64,000 nucleotides of DNA from Bacillota bacterium (lineage in GTDB: Bacteria; Bacillota; Clostridia; Acetivibrionales; DSM-1351). Below, piece after piece: positions 34,175 to 42,857 of the stretch (the first letter of the stretch is position 1; every line of letters starts with the position of its first letter). The stretch spans positions 62,001 to 126,000 of the forward strand of contig JAEWOH010000051.1 of NCBI GenBank assembly GCA_023460955.1, read 5' to 3'. Under the pieces are notes generated by a model, which did no database searches, had not been told where the DNA came from, and was given only the letters and a program-made list of their open reading frames with translations. Position numbers and translations under genes: made by a program.

Positions 34175-35155
34175 ATGGAAAATAAACTTGCTATTAATTT
34201 AAGAAAACAAAACAGATCGTTCAGAGAATTTGGTGTACTAATGGTTCTGCTTGGAATCATAGTAGTTTTAAGTATCGCGGCTCCTTCCTTCCTAAGGGCT
34301 CAGAATCTTATTAATATAGTCAGACAGATGACTGAAATTGGAATTATGGCAATAGGAATGACTATGATTATAGTCTGTGCCGAGATTGACTTGTCAATTG
34401 GCTCAATTTACGGTGCAACAGCAATGATGGCAGCATTGTTAATCAAGGATGGAATATCACCTACCTTGGCATTTATTATTGCTATAGCTGCAGGTGCTGC
34501 CATTGGTTTCATTAACGGATTCTTATCAACAAAGGCTAAAATGCCTGCATTTATTGTAACTTTAGGAACAATGCAAATATTCAGAAGTGTAGCCTATGCA
34601 ATCTCCGGCGGAAGAAGTATCGGTGCATTTTCAAAAGAAGCTCAAAGCAGCTGGTTCTTTGGAATAGGTAGCAGTATTGGCCCCATACCTGTTCAGGTTA
34701 TAATTATGATAGCTCTTTACGTAATTGCCTTCGTAATTATGAAAAAAACTAAATTGGGTTTTGACATTTATGCAACAGGTGGCAACAAGAGAGCAGCAAA
34801 GTTGGCAGGTATAAATACTGATCGTATGAAGATTGTAAGCTTTGTTGTAATGGGTGCATTAGCAGCTTTTGCAGGAATAATCAGTATTGCGTATCTTAAA
34901 TCTGTTCCAACAACTGCAGGTGCAGGCCGTGAGATGGATGTTATAGCTGCTGTAATTCTGGGTGGTACCAGCATGAGCGGTGGTAGAGGTTCAATATTGG
35001 GTACTTTCTTAGGAGCTGCAATTATGGCTGTAGTTAGAAACGGTATGGTACTTTTGAGCGTTCCCGCATTCTGGCAATCAGGATTTATCGGAATAATAAT
35101 TATTGCAGCAGTATTGATGGATACATGGATTACTCAACGAAAAGGCGTAAGATAA
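34175..35155 (+). CDS. rbsC: Sugar ABC transporter permease (RbsC-like)
   Basis: A 326-residue permease of the BPD_transp_2 class with about eight to ten hydrophobic segments. The conserved EIDLSIGSIYG (near residue 70) and GGTSMSGGRGSILGTFLGA (near 270) mark the ribose/xylose/autoinducer-2 subgroup. ATG 34175 is chosen because the GGAG at 34165-34168 is correctly spaced for it, not for the ATG at 34163. It forms the membrane channel with the ATPase that starts 18 nt after its stop. Confidence 0.92.
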   Translation: MENKLAINLRKQNRSFREFGVLMVLLGIIVVLSIAAPSFLRAQNLINIVRQMTEIGIMAIGMTMIIVCAEIDLSIGSIYGATAMMAALLIKDGISPTLAFIIAIAAGAAIGFINGFLSTKAKMPAFIVTLGTMQIFRSVAYAISGGRSIGAFSKEAQSSWFFGIGSSIGPIPVQVIIMIALYVIAFVIMKKTKLGFDIYATGGNKRAAKLAGINTDRMKIVSFVVMGALAAFAGIISIAYLKSVPTTAGAGREMDVIAAVILGGTSMSGGRGSILGTFLGAAIMAVVRNGMVLLSVPAFWQSGFIGIIIIAAVLMDTWITQRKGVR

Positions 35156-35173
35156 TTGCAAGGAGGTAGAATA

Positions 35174-36664
35174 GTGGATCACATTATTTGTTTTGAAAAT
35201 ATAACCAAAAAATTTGGTGGAACATCTGCATTATCAGACGTTTGCTTTAAAATTAAAAAGGGTGAAGTTCATTGCTTATGTGGTGAAAACGGAGCCGGAA
35301 AATCAACCTTGATGAATTTATGTGCAGGAGTTTTCCAGCCCACCAGCGGCACTATCAAAATTGATGGTGAGGAAGTAAAGATTCATAGCATTGCTCATTC
35401 GGAGAAGCTGGGCTTTTCCATCGTATATCAGGAGGTCCCGTTATGCTTGAATATGAGTATTGCACACAATATATTCATGGGTTCCTCAAAAAGCACTAAG
35501 GGTATTTTTCTCAATGAGAAATTTATGGAAAAGGAAACTGAAAAGCTTTTAGAAAGATTTAAGTTAAACAGAAACCCTTCAGATATGGTTGGGGGCTTGA
35601 GTATAGCAGAACAGTCAATAGTACAGATTGCCAAAGCGGTATACTTTAATCCAAAGATTCTGATAATGGACGAGCCTACTGCTGCATTAACTAATGACCA
35701 GAGAAATGTCATGTTTGAAATCATAAAAGAGCTTAAGGAAAAAAATGGGACCACCATCATTTATATAAGTCATAGACTGGAAGAAATCATGGAAATAGGA
35801 GATACCATAACTGTTCTCCGTGATGGCCAATTTGTAACTACTGAAAGTGTAGCTAACGTGACAATTGATGATCTTGTAAGCTTGATGGTTGGCAGAAAGA
35901 TTGATGCATCTAAGGATATACCAAGCTACAACACCGGTGAAAAGCTTCTGGAGGTCAAAAACCTAACCAGAAAGGGAGAATTTGAAAATATCAGTTTCGA
36001 ACTTAATAAGGGTGAAATACTGGGCTTAGGTGGATTTGTAGGTGCCGGAAGATCTGAAGTGTTGATGTCCTTGTTCGGGTTTAACAAACCTGATTCAGGA
36101 GAGATTCTTATAAATGACAAAAAAACTTCCATCAATTCACCTGCTGATGCGATAGAAAGCGGCATTGGCCTCATCCCTGAAAACAGAAGAGACGATGCGT
36201 TGATAGAAGAAATGACAATTAAGCAAAATGCTCAGGTTGTTATAATTAAGGATTTGGTTAAAGGTCTTCTTATTGATAGAAAGCTCGCAGATAATAAGAT
36301 GAAGGAAATGGTTAGTAAGTATAAGATAAAAGCTAACAATGTTAACTTGCCCATACTGACACTTTCCGGTGGTAATCAGCAAAAGGTAATTATTTCTCGA
36401 TGGATAAGCAATTCACCTAAAATCCTTTTGTGCGACGAACCAACCAGAGGTATAGACGTTGGTGCAAAAGCTGAAGTTTATTCAATTCTTCGCAGCATTG
36501 CGCAAGAAGGCATTGGAATAATAATTGTTTCCTCTGAATTACCTGAATTACTGGCACTCAGCGATCGGATTATTGTTATGCATGAGGGACGTATTACTGG
36601 TGAGATGTCGAGAAAAGAAGCTACTGAAGAAAAGTTTATGAGATATGCAGCAGCAGTTGTCTAA
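35174..36664 (+). CDS. rbsA: Sugar ABC transporter ATPase (RbsA-like, two ATPase domains)
   Basis: A 496-residue duplicated ATPase typical of ribose/xylose/galactose importers. Domain 1: Walker A GENGAGKST (near residue 39), signature LSIAEQSI, Walker B ILIMDEPTAAL. Domain 2: degenerate Walker A GFVGAGRSE (near 285), signature LSGGNQQK, Walker B ILLCDEPTRGID. The GTG start at 35174 follows AAGGAGG (35160-35166); the TTG at 35156 would start before the site. Confidence 0.93.
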   Translation: MDHIICFENITKKFGGTSALSDVCFKIKKGEVHCLCGENGAGKSTLMNLCAGVFQPTSGTIKIDGEEVKIHSIAHSEKLGFSIVYQEVPLCLNMSIAHNIFMGSSKSTKGIFLNEKFMEKETEKLLERFKLNRNPSDMVGGLSIAEQSIVQIAKAVYFNPKILIMDEPTAALTNDQRNVMFEIIKELKEKNGTTIIYISHRLEEIMEIGDTITVLRDGQFVTTESVANVTIDDLVSLMVGRKIDASKDIPSYNTGEKLLEVKNLTRKGEFENISFELNKGEILGLGGFVGAGRSEVLMSLFGFNKPDSGEILINDKKTSINSPADAIESGIGLIPENRRDDALIEEMTIKQNAQVVIIKDLVKGLLIDRKLADNKMKEMVSKYKIKANNVNLPILTLSGGNQQKVIISRWISNSPKILLCDEPTRGIDVGAKAEVYSILRSIAQEGIGIIIVSSELPELLALSDRIIVMHEGRITGEMSRKEATEEKFMRYAAAVV

Positions 36665-36748
36665 ATTTCAATCAGAACTTGAACGTACTTATATCTTTTA
36701 TTGAAGATTGATTTAGATTGTTATTCTAAGAGAGTAGTAGGTATACAG

Positions 36749-37159
36749 ATGAAAAAAACAAAGATACTAAACTCAGATTTATCAGCGGTTATCGCACTGA
36801 TGGGACATACAGATACAATTGCAATAGGTGATTGCGGATTACCAGTACCCGACTCATCTAAAAGGATTGATCTGGCAGTTAGAAGGGATTTACCCTCCTT
36901 TCTTGATGTTCTTACAACCGTGCTTTATGAATTGGAGGTTGAAGAGGTAACTATAGCTTCTGAAATGATAAAGGATAACCCGACTTTAAATAAAAAAATA
37001 ACCGAAATGTTTAGCTCGGTTAAGATTAATATGGTGCCTCATATAGAATTCAAAGAAATGACAAAAAACTGTAAAGCCGTTGTAAGAACTGGCGAATGTA
37101 TGCCTTATGCGAATATCATTCTGCATTCAGGAGTAGCTTTCACCTGTACAGAAGAGTAA
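36749..37159 (+). CDS. rbsD: D-ribose pyranase (RbsD-like)
   Basis: A 136-residue RbsD/FucU-family protein that converts the pyranose to the furanose or beta form needed by ribokinase. The N-terminus MKKTKILNSDLSAVIALMGHTD has the conserved His; the C-terminus ends GECMPYANIILHSGVAF, the usual family ending with catalytic Tyr and nearby residues. ATG 36749 matches the family start; a longer in-frame reading from 36701 adds 16 residues without homology. The ribosome site is weak. Last gene of the operon. Confidence 0.88.
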   Translation: MKKTKILNSDLSAVIALMGHTDTIAIGDCGLPVPDSSKRIDLAVRRDLPSFLDVLTTVLYELEVEEVTIASEMIKDNPTLNKKITEMFSSVKINMVPHIEFKEMTKNCKAVVRTGECMPYANIILHSGVAFTCTEE

Positions 37160-37322
37160 TCTTAATTTTCATGCAAATCAGCAGCTTGATAGATTTAAAG
37201 TCAGTATATACAGAATATTAAATTTCGTAAGCTAAGATATTTGTAGAAAGCACAGACTATTACACGCAGAATTTATATATTCCACATCCCGGTTCATGAG
37301 ATTTTAATATATAGTGCATAGG

Positions 37323-37425
37323 TAAAATTAAGCGTTTTGCTTTAATTTTATACCACTGAACCTTTCAGTGAGAAAATGGTGACAATTGTGTCCACTCAGA
37401 ACACAATTGTCACCATTTTTTTATA
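37323..37425 (+). terminator. Three consecutive hairpins ending in a strong terminator
   Basis: Hairpin 1 spans 37323-37350 (TAAAATTAAGC / GCTTTAATTTTA), hairpin 2 is 37354-37370 (CACTGAA/TTCAGTG) and hairpin 3 is a perfect 19-bp stem (37373-37391 / 37401-37419) followed by TTTTTTT. The third terminates the rbs operon. The first two may form a 3'UTR structure. The rest of 37160-37540 holds no gene. Confidence 0.8.
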
Positions 37426-37540
37426 ATACGATTCTTCTTCTAATGAATGTAAATAGTTTACCTTAAAGTGTGAAAAATTATATTTATTTATTATTAAATT
37501 AATAAACAGACTGTCCGTCATTTTACGCTATGGAGGTAAT

Positions 37541-38908
37541 ATGTTCATTCATAATATTATAAAGTCAAGCGAGAGTATTTTGGAATCAATACATGATGGA
37601 ATTGCTATAGCAGACTGCGATGAAAACGTTATTTATGTTAATGAAGCCAATTACCGTATTACAGGCATTCAGGCAAGCGAATTTCTGGGTAAAAAGGTAA
37701 GTGAAGTTGTTCCCGGCTCTCATATTCCTCAAGTTATGACAACTGGGAGCAAGCTAATAGGAATAAAAACAAGAGTAAACGATAGAGACGTAATATCAAA
37801 TATCGTACCGTTTGTTTACAATGGCAAGATTGAGGGTGCAGTATCTATATTCAGAGATATTTCTGAAATAATAGAGCTAAACCAAAAGTTAAAAGATGCA
37901 AAATCAACAATAAAGCATCTTTATGAAGAATTGGATTTTCTGACTGATGCAGACAGCAATATTGTAGTAGGTAATAATAATGCTATGATACAAACTCTGA
38001 AAACATCACAAAAAGCCTCAAGGGTAAGTTCAACAGTACTATTGCAGGGTGAGAGCGGAACAGGAAAAGAAGTAATTGCCAGATTTATTCACAAACACGG
38101 AACAAGATCAGCAAAACCATTTATTACTGTGAATTGTGCTGCTATCCCGGAAAGTCTTCTGGAAAGTGAATTATTCGGGTATGAAGAAGGAGCTTTTACA
38201 GGAGCTAAAAAAGGAGGAAGACCCGGTATGTTTGAGTTGGCTGATACGGGTACAATCTTTCTTGATGAAATAGGTGATATGAATTTCCACCTCCAGGCTA
38301 AATTGCTTAGGGTATTGCAAAGCCGTGAGATTATGAGGGTTGGAGGAACACGTCAAAAGCAAATAGATGTAAGAGTTATAGCTGCTACAAATAAAAATTT
38401 GCTACAAATGGTTCAGGAAAATACGTTCCGTGAAGACCTATACTATAGATTGGCAGTAATTAAGATTTTAATTCCATCTCTTCGTGAAAGGAAAGAGGAC
38501 GTCCACCTTTATATACAAAATGCGGTAAATAAAATAGGTAAACGTCTTGGAAAGACAGTTTCTGTAACGCCAAGAGCAATAAAAGTGCTTACTGAATATT
38601 CATATCCAGGTAATATCAGAGAACTTGAGAATATTATGGAGGTTTGTCTTGTAAGTGATGAAGACGGGATTATAGATATAAACGATTTGCCGGATAATGT
38701 TATTCCAATAAAAAAAGAAATTCTTCACAACATAAATCTTTCTTTTAATGAATTTCCTTCTTTAAGTGAGGTAGAAGCCTTAATTTTAAGAAAGGCAATA
38801 GAATCATATGGGGCTAAAGCCGATATTGCAAAAAAATTAAAAATTTCCCGATCTACTCTTTATAGAAAACTTAAAGAATACGGGCTAGAAAATGAATTGA
38901 AAGAATAA
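37541..38908 (+). CDS. Sigma-54 dependent enhancer-binding regulator with PAS sensor
   Basis: A 455-residue transcription activator. PAS domain in residues 5-110 (ILESIHDGIAIADCDENVIYVN), a short helical linker, a sigma-54 AAA+ domain at about 145-380 (Walker A GESGTGKE near 170, GAFTGA near 218, Walker B FLDEIGDM) and a C-terminal Fis-type HTH (AKKLKISRSTLYRKLKEYG). It hydrolyses ATP to open promoters bound by RpoN. The next gene carries a good -24/-12 promoter and an enhancer-like palindrome lies at the stop codon of this gene, so it very likely activates the amino acid lyase operon. Confidence 0.93.
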   Translation: MFIHNIIKSSESILESIHDGIAIADCDENVIYVNEANYRITGIQASEFLGKKVSEVVPGSHIPQVMTTGSKLIGIKTRVNDRDVISNIVPFVYNGKIEGAVSIFRDISEIIELNQKLKDAKSTIKHLYEELDFLTDADSNIVVGNNNAMIQTLKTSQKASRVSSTVLLQGESGTGKEVIARFIHKHGTRSAKPFITVNCAAIPESLLESELFGYEEGAFTGAKKGGRPGMFELADTGTIFLDEIGDMNFHLQAKLLRVLQSREIMRVGGTRQKQIDVRVIAATNKNLLQMVQENTFREDLYYRLAVIKILIPSLRERKEDVHLYIQNAVNKIGKRLGKTVSVTPRAIKVLTEYSYPGNIRELENIMEVCLVSDEDGIIDINDLPDNVIPIKKEILHNINLSFNEFPSLSEVEALILRKAIESYGAKADIAKKLKISRSTLYRKLKEYGLENELKE

Positions 38909-38926
38909 TGTATTAATATGATACAT
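38908..38926. promoter_or_regulatory. Candidate enhancer (UAS) for the sigma-54 regulator
   Basis: ATGTATTAATATGATACAT, arms ATGTATTA and TGATACAT matching at 7 of 8 positions, about 245 nt upstream of the -24 box. A related TGTATCA half-site lies at 39053-39059. Distance and symmetry fit an enhancer. Confidence 0.5.
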
Positions 38927-38932
38927 TTTCAC

Positions 38933-38987
38933 AAAAAAACAGCTGCTTTGGTGTTTCAAAATGAGACATTAAACCAGCTGTTTTTTT
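38933..38987. terminator. Terminator after the enhancer-binding protein gene
   Basis: Stem AAAAAAACAGCTG (38933-38945) / CAGCTGTTTTTTT (38975-38987) with an internal smaller stem; T run on both strands. Confidence 0.8.
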
Positions 38988-39170
38988 GTATTCAACATTT
39001 AAAAATTCTTTATTTAAGCGGAAAATTATAATTTTTATTAATAAACTCAAAGTGTATCAATTTGAATCAGATATATTTAACTTATAGTCTGTTTGTATAT
39101 TAATTACAAGAAAATATACTAAAAATATATAAAAATTATTGAAAACTAACAAATTTAGCGCCGAAATTCT

Positions 39171-39186
39171 TGGCATGAATCTTGCT
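39171..39186 (+). promoter_or_regulatory. Sigma-54 (-24/-12) promoter of the lyase operon
   Basis: TGGCATG-AATC-TTGCT matches the consensus TGGCACG-N4-TTGCA/T at all key GG and GC positions with correct spacing. It lies 54 nt before the ATG at 39240. Confidence 0.9.
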
Positions 39187-39239
39187 GTTATATATGTATG
39201 TAAGTCATTAAAAATATCATGAAAGAGGGAGATATAAAG

Positions 39240-40868
39240 ATGAAACAATACAAGCTGAATGTTGAAACCCCACGTTCTTTTGCTTATGTAAAGAGAAATA
39301 TTCCAAAAGTTACTGTTGAACAGCGTGAACGCGCTCTGCAATCCACTCATTATAATGAATTTGCGTTCCCGGCCGGAATGTTGACTGTTGACTGTCTGTC
39401 TGACTCCGGTACAACTGCTATGACTGATCTGCAGTGGAGTGCAATGTTCCTCGGTGACGAGTCTTATGGCCGTAATAAAGGTTACTATGTACTGCTTGAT
39501 ACAATGCGTGATGTATTCGAGCGCGGTGATAATCAAAAACGTATTCTCGATCTTGTTCGTACAGGTTGTGAAGATATTGAAAAAATGATGAACGAAATGT
39601 ACCTCTGTGAATATGAAGGTACACTTTTTAACGGTGGTGCCGCTCAGATGGAACGTCCAAACACTTTCGTTGTTCCACAGGGCCGTTGCGCAGAATCACT
39701 TTTATTTAATGTTGTAAGTCAAATTTTGAACACACGTTATCCCGGTAAGAACTTTACAATACCTTCCAATGGACACTTTGATACCACAGAAGGAAACATT
39801 AAGCAAATGGGTTCCACACCACGTAACCTCTACAATAAGGATTTGCTTTGGGAAGTTCCGGAAGGCGGAAAATATGAGACAAACCCATTTAAGGGTAACA
39901 TGGACATCGAGAAGCTGGAAAACTTGATAAAAGAAGTTGGACCTGAAAATGTTCCGTTGGTATACTCTACCATCACAAACAACACTGTTTGCGGACAGCC
40001 TGTTTCCATGGCTAACATCCGTACTTGCAGCGAGATAGCTCACAAATACAACATTCCATATATGCTGGATGCTGCTCGTTGGGCTGAAAATTGCTACTTT
40101 ATTAAAGTTAATGAAGATGGTTATGCAGATAAATCTATATTTGAAATTGCAAAAGAAATGTTCTCATATTGCGACGGATTCACAGCCAGTCTGAAGAAAG
40201 ACGGACACTCTAACATGGGTGGTGTATTGGCATTCAGAGACAAAGGCTACTTCTGGAGAAACTTCTCCGATTTTGATGCTGATGGAAACGTAACAAAGGA
40301 TGTTGGTATAACACTGAAAGTAAAACAAATTTCTACATTAGGTAATGACTCTTACGGCGGAATGAGTGGACGTGACATCATGGCTTTGGCATGTGGTCTG
40401 TATGAGAGCGGACGCTTTGAATATCTGCAGGAACGTGTTGGACAGTGCGAATATTTAGCACAGGGCTTCTACAAAGCTGGTCTTCCTGTAGTTCTCCCAG
40501 CCGGCGGACACGGTGTATATCTGAACATGGATAAATTCTTTGATTATGAACGAGGTCATGACACCTTTGCAGGTCAGGGCTTCAGTATTGAATTAATTCG
40601 TCGTTATGGTATCAGAGTTTCGGAACTTGGTGATTATAGTATGGAATATGATCTTAAGACTCCAGAACAGCAGAAAGAAGTTTGTAACGTTGTCCGATTC
40701 GCTATCAATCGCAGTCAGTTGTCACAAGAACATTTGGACTATGTTATAGCTGCTGTTACAGAACTGTACAAAGACCGCGACAGTATCCCTAATGTGAAGA
40801 TAGTTATGGGACATAACCTCCCAATGCGTCACTTCCATGCGTTCCTTGAGCCAGTTTATAACAAATAA
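39240..40868 (+). CDS. Tryptophanase/tyrosine phenol-lyase family PLP enzyme
   Basis: A 542-residue PLP-dependent beta-eliminating lyase, longer than classical tryptophanase (about 470). The PLP lysine lies in TASLKKDGHSNMGG. N-terminal FNGGAAQMERPN and HFDTTEGNIKQMG segments also fit the family. It would split an aromatic amino acid (Trp, Tyr or a relative) into the aromatic ring compound, pyruvate and ammonia through aminoacrylate. ATG 39240 has GAGGGAG 8 nt upstream. Arg codons are mostly CGT/CGC (about 24 CGN against 4 AGA), unlike neighbouring genes that prefer AGA. It is followed by an amino acid permease and RidA. Confidence 0.85.
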   Translation: MKQYKLNVETPRSFAYVKRNIPKVTVEQRERALQSTHYNEFAFPAGMLTVDCLSDSGTTAMTDLQWSAMFLGDESYGRNKGYYVLLDTMRDVFERGDNQKRILDLVRTGCEDIEKMMNEMYLCEYEGTLFNGGAAQMERPNTFVVPQGRCAESLLFNVVSQILNTRYPGKNFTIPSNGHFDTTEGNIKQMGSTPRNLYNKDLLWEVPEGGKYETNPFKGNMDIEKLENLIKEVGPENVPLVYSTITNNTVCGQPVSMANIRTCSEIAHKYNIPYMLDAARWAENCYFIKVNEDGYADKSIFEIAKEMFSYCDGFTASLKKDGHSNMGGVLAFRDKGYFWRNFSDFDADGNVTKDVGITLKVKQISTLGNDSYGGMSGRDIMALACGLYESGRFEYLQERVGQCEYLAQGFYKAGLPVVLPAGGHGVYLNMDKFFDYERGHDTFAGQGFSIELIRRYGIRVSELGDYSMEYDLKTPEQQKEVCNVVRFAINRSQLSQEHLDYVIAAVTELYKDRDSIPNVKIVMGHNLPMRHFHAFLEPVYNK

Positions 40869-40952
40869 CATTAATTAATAAGGTAGTTTGTTAAAGGGAG
40901 CGTAAATAAATTTTTTACGCTTCCTAAATCAAAGACAAAGGGGGACTCCTGA

Positions 40953-42326
40953 ATGAGTGCAAACTCAAATGAAAAGCACGAGCTTCAACGTGGTCTGAAA
41001 AACCGCCATATTCAGATGATAGCTCTAGGTGGAGCTATAGGTACAGGTCTTTTCTACGGTTCGTCAACTTCTATAAAACTCACCGGACCAGCTATTACAT
41101 TAGCATATCTAATCGGTGGCTTTATTATTTTCCTTATAATGAGAGCATTAGGAGAAATGTCTGTAGATCACCCGGTTTCAGGCTCTTTTAGCCACTATGC
41201 ATACACAAACTGGGGAGAGTTTCCGGGCTTTCTTTCCGGTTGGAATTACTGGTTTAACTATATAGTTGTAAGTATGGCTGAGCTTTCAGTTGTTGGTATT
41301 TACGTTAACTATTGGCTACCTGATATACCCACTTGGTTGTCGGCTTTAATATTCCTTGTTATTATTACTTCAATTAACCTTATAAATGTAAAATTATATG
41401 GTGAGTTTGAATTCTGGTTTGCTTTAGTGAAAGTTGTTGCTATTATTGCTATGATCGTTCTTGGATTATTCATGATATTTACCGGTATAGGCAACGGAGG
41501 ACAGGCTACAGGTTTTAGTAACCTATGGGCTCATGGCGGATTCCTTCCTAATGGTATTACAGGTTTGTTGTTCTCGTTGGTTATGGTAATGTTCTCTTTC
41601 GGTGGTGTCGAACTTATTGGTATTACAGCCGGTGAGGCTGATAACCCAACTAAAACTATTCCTAAGGCAATTAATCAGGTTGTATGGAGAATATTGATAT
41701 TCTATATTGGTGCTCTTGCAGTTATGATGACTATTTTTCCTTGGAACAAGCTAGGTGAAAGTGGAAGTCCCTTTGTAGAAATATTCTCAAAGATTGGTAT
41801 TCCAGCAGCAGCCGGAATATTGAATCTGGTTGTATTAACTGCAGCTCTATCAGCATACAACAGCGGTCTCTACAGTAATGGCCGTATGCTTCATGGACTT
41901 GCACTTCAGGGCAATGCACCGAAATCCTTTGCAAAGGTAAGTAAATCAGGAACTCCAGTAGTAGGCGTTTTAGTATCCTCAGCACTGACTTTGGTTGCAG
42001 TAGCAATGAACTACCTGGTTCCCGGAAAAGTATTTGTATATCTGATTTCTATAGCAACTTTTGCAGGTATATTAAATTGGACTATGATAATTATAACTCA
42101 GCTTAAGTTCAGAAAGTCCAAATCACCTGAAGAAGTAGCCAAATTAAAGTTTAAGCTTCCTTTCTACCCAATATCCTCTTATATTACGCTTGCATTTATG
42201 GCTATGATTCTTGTGCTTATGGCACTTATGCCAGATATGAGAGTTGCGCTAATCATCGGACCAATATGGATGCTAGTGCTCTTCGTAGCATTTATGATAC
42301 GCAAAAGATCGGTAAAAAAGGGCTGA
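40953..42326 (+). CDS. Amino acid permease, APC superfamily (AAT type)
   Basis: A 457-residue, twelve-segment transporter with the family start IALGGAIGTGLFYGS and the consensus amphipathic region FSFGGVELIGITAGEADNPTKTIPKAIN. The AAT subgroup (PheP/AroP/GabP-like) imports amino acids by proton symport. Lying between the lyase and RidA genes, it most likely brings in the lyase substrate. Starts 84 nt after the lyase gene with GGGGGA ahead of the ATG, with no terminator between. Confidence 0.9.
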   Translation: MSANSNEKHELQRGLKNRHIQMIALGGAIGTGLFYGSSTSIKLTGPAITLAYLIGGFIIFLIMRALGEMSVDHPVSGSFSHYAYTNWGEFPGFLSGWNYWFNYIVVSMAELSVVGIYVNYWLPDIPTWLSALIFLVIITSINLINVKLYGEFEFWFALVKVVAIIAMIVLGLFMIFTGIGNGGQATGFSNLWAHGGFLPNGITGLLFSLVMVMFSFGGVELIGITAGEADNPTKTIPKAINQVVWRILIFYIGALAVMMTIFPWNKLGESGSPFVEIFSKIGIPAAAGILNLVVLTAALSAYNSGLYSNGRMLHGLALQGNAPKSFAKVSKSGTPVVGVLVSSALTLVAVAMNYLVPGKVFVYLISIATFAGILNWTMIIITQLKFRKSKSPEEVAKLKFKLPFYPISSYITLAFMAMILVLMALMPDMRVALIIGPIWMLVLFVAFMIRKRSVKKG

Positions 42327-42396
42327 TTTTAATTACAAATAAAACAATAAAATTTTGAAAATACTAGAAGCATCAAAGTATTTAAGGAGAAATTGA

Positions 42397-42777
42397 ATGG
42401 AAAAAGAAGTAATTTTCACAGAAAAGGCTCCTGCTGCAATTGGACCTTATTCTCAGGCTATCAAGTTAGGAAACATGGTTTATACCTCCGGAATGTTACC
42501 AGTCGTACCGGAAACCGGTGAAGTGGCTCAAGGAGATGCAGCTGCACAGGCTGAACAGGTTCTGATGAATCTTAATGAGTTACTGGCGGCAGCTGGAACC
42601 AATTTCGATAGTGTAATAAAGACAACAGTATTTATTAAAAATATGGGTGATTTCGGAGCTATTAATGAAGTATACAAAAAATACTTTACAGCGAATTTCC
42701 CATCAAGATCCTGTGTGGAAGTAGCAAGACTTCCAAAGGATGTATTAGTAGAAATTGAATGTATAGCCGTTATATAA
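42397..42777 (+). CDS. ridA: RidA family enamine/imine deaminase
   Basis: A 126-residue RidA (YjgF/YER057c) protein with the family hallmarks APAAIGPYSQAIKLGNMVYTSG, the conserved Arg in FPSRSCVEVARLP and the C-terminal VEIECIAV. It hydrolyses 2-aminoacrylate and similar imines. This fits its place directly behind a PLP beta-eliminating lyase, which releases aminoacrylate. Confidence 0.93.
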   Translation: MEKEVIFTEKAPAAIGPYSQAIKLGNMVYTSGMLPVVPETGEVAQGDAAAQAEQVLMNLNELLAAAGTNFDSVIKTTVFIKNMGDFGAINEVYKKYFTANFPSRSCVEVARLPKDVLVEIECIAVI

Positions 42778-42794
42778 ATTTTTATTAACTTATT

Positions 42795-42834
42795 AACCGA
42801 TAGTCCGGCGCTTAATAGCTCCGGACTATCGGTT
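42795..42834 (+). terminator. Hairpin between ridA and rpoN
   Basis: Perfect 14-bp inverted repeat (42795-42808 / 42821-42834), loop 12 nt, with only a weak T-rich tail. Probably a terminator or partial terminator. Confidence 0.65.
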
Positions 42835-42857
42835 GTTGTAGTTGCAGGAGGTAATAT

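Noticed and set aside
39057..39536. 159-codon minus-strand open frame
   Set aside because: It overlaps the sigma-54 promoter and the start of the lyase gene; no ribosome site or recognisable protein.
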